This document shows, piece by piece, positions 5,117-5,889 of a DNA stretch of 5,889 bases. The DNA lies in assembly GCA_937902945.1 (NCBI GenBank), contig CALEMD010000290.1, positions 1 through 5,889 on the forward strand, in the 5' to 3' direction. The notes below the pieces were generated by a model that worked only from the letters and a program-made list of their open reading frames with translations, was not told the origin of the DNA and did no database searches. This stretch comes from an uncultured Erysipelotrichaceae bacterium. GTDB taxonomy: Bacteria; Bacillota_I; Bacilli_A; Erysipelotrichales; Erysipelotrichaceae. A program made the position numbers and the translations under genes. Each line of letters begins with the position of its first letter. The first letter of the stretch is position 1.

Positions 5117-5889
5117 TTAATTATCCTGCGGTATAACCAGTGTACCGCCAGCATAATACCCAGCTTCATAATTTGCTTCAAAGTCTTTATCTTTCAGTTC
5201 ATTTCCCTTTTGATCAATAGGAATAAGAATCCAATTTCCTGATTCATCAAGATAATAATCGCCATTGCCATCCTGATAATAATGCTTAACGCAGCGGTCA
5301 CCATAGCTATTCGTTATGTATGCACCGCTGTCATCTGTCCAGTAGTCCAAGTTCTGTTCTTCCTGATCCCATGGGCAGACTGCAGAGTAGGCAACTGTCG
5401 ATCCTTCCTCCGCATAAATACAGTAATCCTTATTAACCTGTTTTTCAGAAAGACTGTTGTATTGATTCAGCAATGATGTGCTGTAATAACCAGCTATGAC
5501 AGTACCGCCGTCACGCATGATGATTTTCAAAGCTTCTGAGTCATAACTGAGTTCGTATTGACTTATTTCACTTATGTTCTCGATGATATTCTGATCAATA
5601 TCTGCAAAAGCCTTGCATAGATGGTATTTCATATCATCCGTTTCAAAACCAGTGATATATGGAATTCTGGCAATAATAGAAAGATATTCGCTTTTCATAG
5701 GTACATTGCTCTGGTCTGCCATTAGAATTTCCGGGCTGTCAGAATTATACATATATCCTATTGCTTTTTTTTCCTTAACGGAAATATGGATGACTTCACC
5801 TTTAAGCAGTTCAACTTTGCATTCCTCAATCATCCCATCTTTTTCAATTTGATTTTCTACTAAACTGGGAATAACAAGAAGATATCGGC
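5117..5889 (-). CDS. FtsQ/DivIB-like cell division protein, C-terminal part (5' end outside window)
   Basis: FtsQ/DivIB is a single-pass membrane protein whose outer POTRA and beta domains link FtsL/FtsB (DivIC) in the divisome. The frame stays open to the right edge: 18 codons (RYLLVIPSLVENQ...) precede the ATG at 5833, so that ATG is not the true start. The visible 256 residues begin in the POTRA region (VENQ..., then VELLKGEVIHISVKEKKAIGY at about 25-45). The beta domain follows: IPYITGF (75-81), IIENISEI (101-108) and LKIIMRDGGTVIAGYY (120-135). The cytoplasmic tail, transmembrane helix and start of POTRA lie outside. After about residue 147 a tail of ~110 residues is much longer than the short flexible tail I expect for DivIB. 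It has cysteines at 156, 171 and 199 and aromatic-D-x-x-G-x-aromatic repeats between about 182 and 228. The family call rests on remembered pattern rather than a search. The gene precedes asp23 by 72 bp. Confidence 0.75.
   Translation of the reverse strand, partial: RYLLVIPSLVENQIEKDGMIEECKVELLKGEVIHISVKEKKAIGYMYNSDSPEILMADQSNVPMKSEYLSIIARIPYITGFETDDMKYHLCKAFADIDQNIIENISEISQYELSYDSEALKIIMRDGGTVIAGYYSTSLLNQYNSLSEKQVNKDYCIYAEEGSTVAYSAVCPWDQEEQNLDYWTDDSGAYITNSYGDRCVKHYYQDGNGDYYLDESGNWILIPIDQKGNELKDKDFEANYEAGYYAGGTLVIPQDN
5204..5350 (-). repeat. Degenerate Y/W-x-x-D-x-x-G-x-Y/W repeats in the FtsQ-like tail
   Basis: Within the coding sequence the protein reads YWTDDSGAYI, then YYQDGNGDYY, YLDESGNWIL and finally PIDQKGNEL. 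Each unit is 9-10 residues with an aromatic pair, an Asp, a Gly turn and another aromatic or aliphatic pair, suggesting short beta hairpins. The DNA is not repeated closely, so the units are old or convergent. Confidence 0.5.

Noticed and set aside
5831..5833. ATG 5833 as the start of the FtsQ-like gene
   Set aside because: The frame is open to the window edge and the 18 preceding codons fit the POTRA region; no SD lies before this ATG.

Overview
The window is a stretch of low-to-moderate GC Bacillota chromosome in which every gene I can support lies on the minus strand, so transcription runs from the right edge to the left. The asp23 (YloU)/fakA (YloV) pair followed by recG and rnc, SD sequences of the AAAGGAG type, and a probable PolC-type replicase start at the left edge all point to Bacillota. 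The direct recG-rnc junction, without the fapR-plsX-fabD-fabG-acpP block found between them in Bacillus, and a FtsQ/DivIB-like gene beside asp23 suggest the Erysipelotrichia or a relative. That placement is inference.

From right to left: (1) the 3' part of a FtsQ/DivIB-like division gene, cut by the window edge, with an unusually long tail rich in Tyr, Asp and Gly. (2) A 72-bp spacer carrying an extended -10 promoter, then an Asp23/Gls24-family gene whose SD moves its start to 5044. (3) An adjoining fakA-like (DAK2/YloV) gene that is broken by a frameshift near 3411-3420. It also lacks two of three metal-site residues I expect in its middle domain. It ends at a strong intrinsic terminator. 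(4) A very compact spacer with a promoter whose -10 box lies so close to the recG start that the transcript is predicted to be leaderless. (5) recG, complete, with three substitutions at normally invariant helicase motifs, coupled to rnc, which starts with TTG from an SD that overlaps the recG stop codon. (6) An intrinsic terminator right after rnc, then a new promoter and the first 62 codons of a gene that resembles the N-terminus of PolC.

The genes serve cell division (ftsQ), envelope and fatty-acid activation (asp23, fakA), fork rescue and recombination (recG), double-stranded RNA processing (rnc) and probably replication (polC). They form about three transcription units, each with a TGn-extended -10 promoter. 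I see no mobile element, CRISPR array, tRNA/rRNA or new defence system. The noteworthy signals are the decayed fakA, the leaderless recG layout, the altered RecG motifs and the FtsQ tail. No gene-free stretch exceeds 300 bases.
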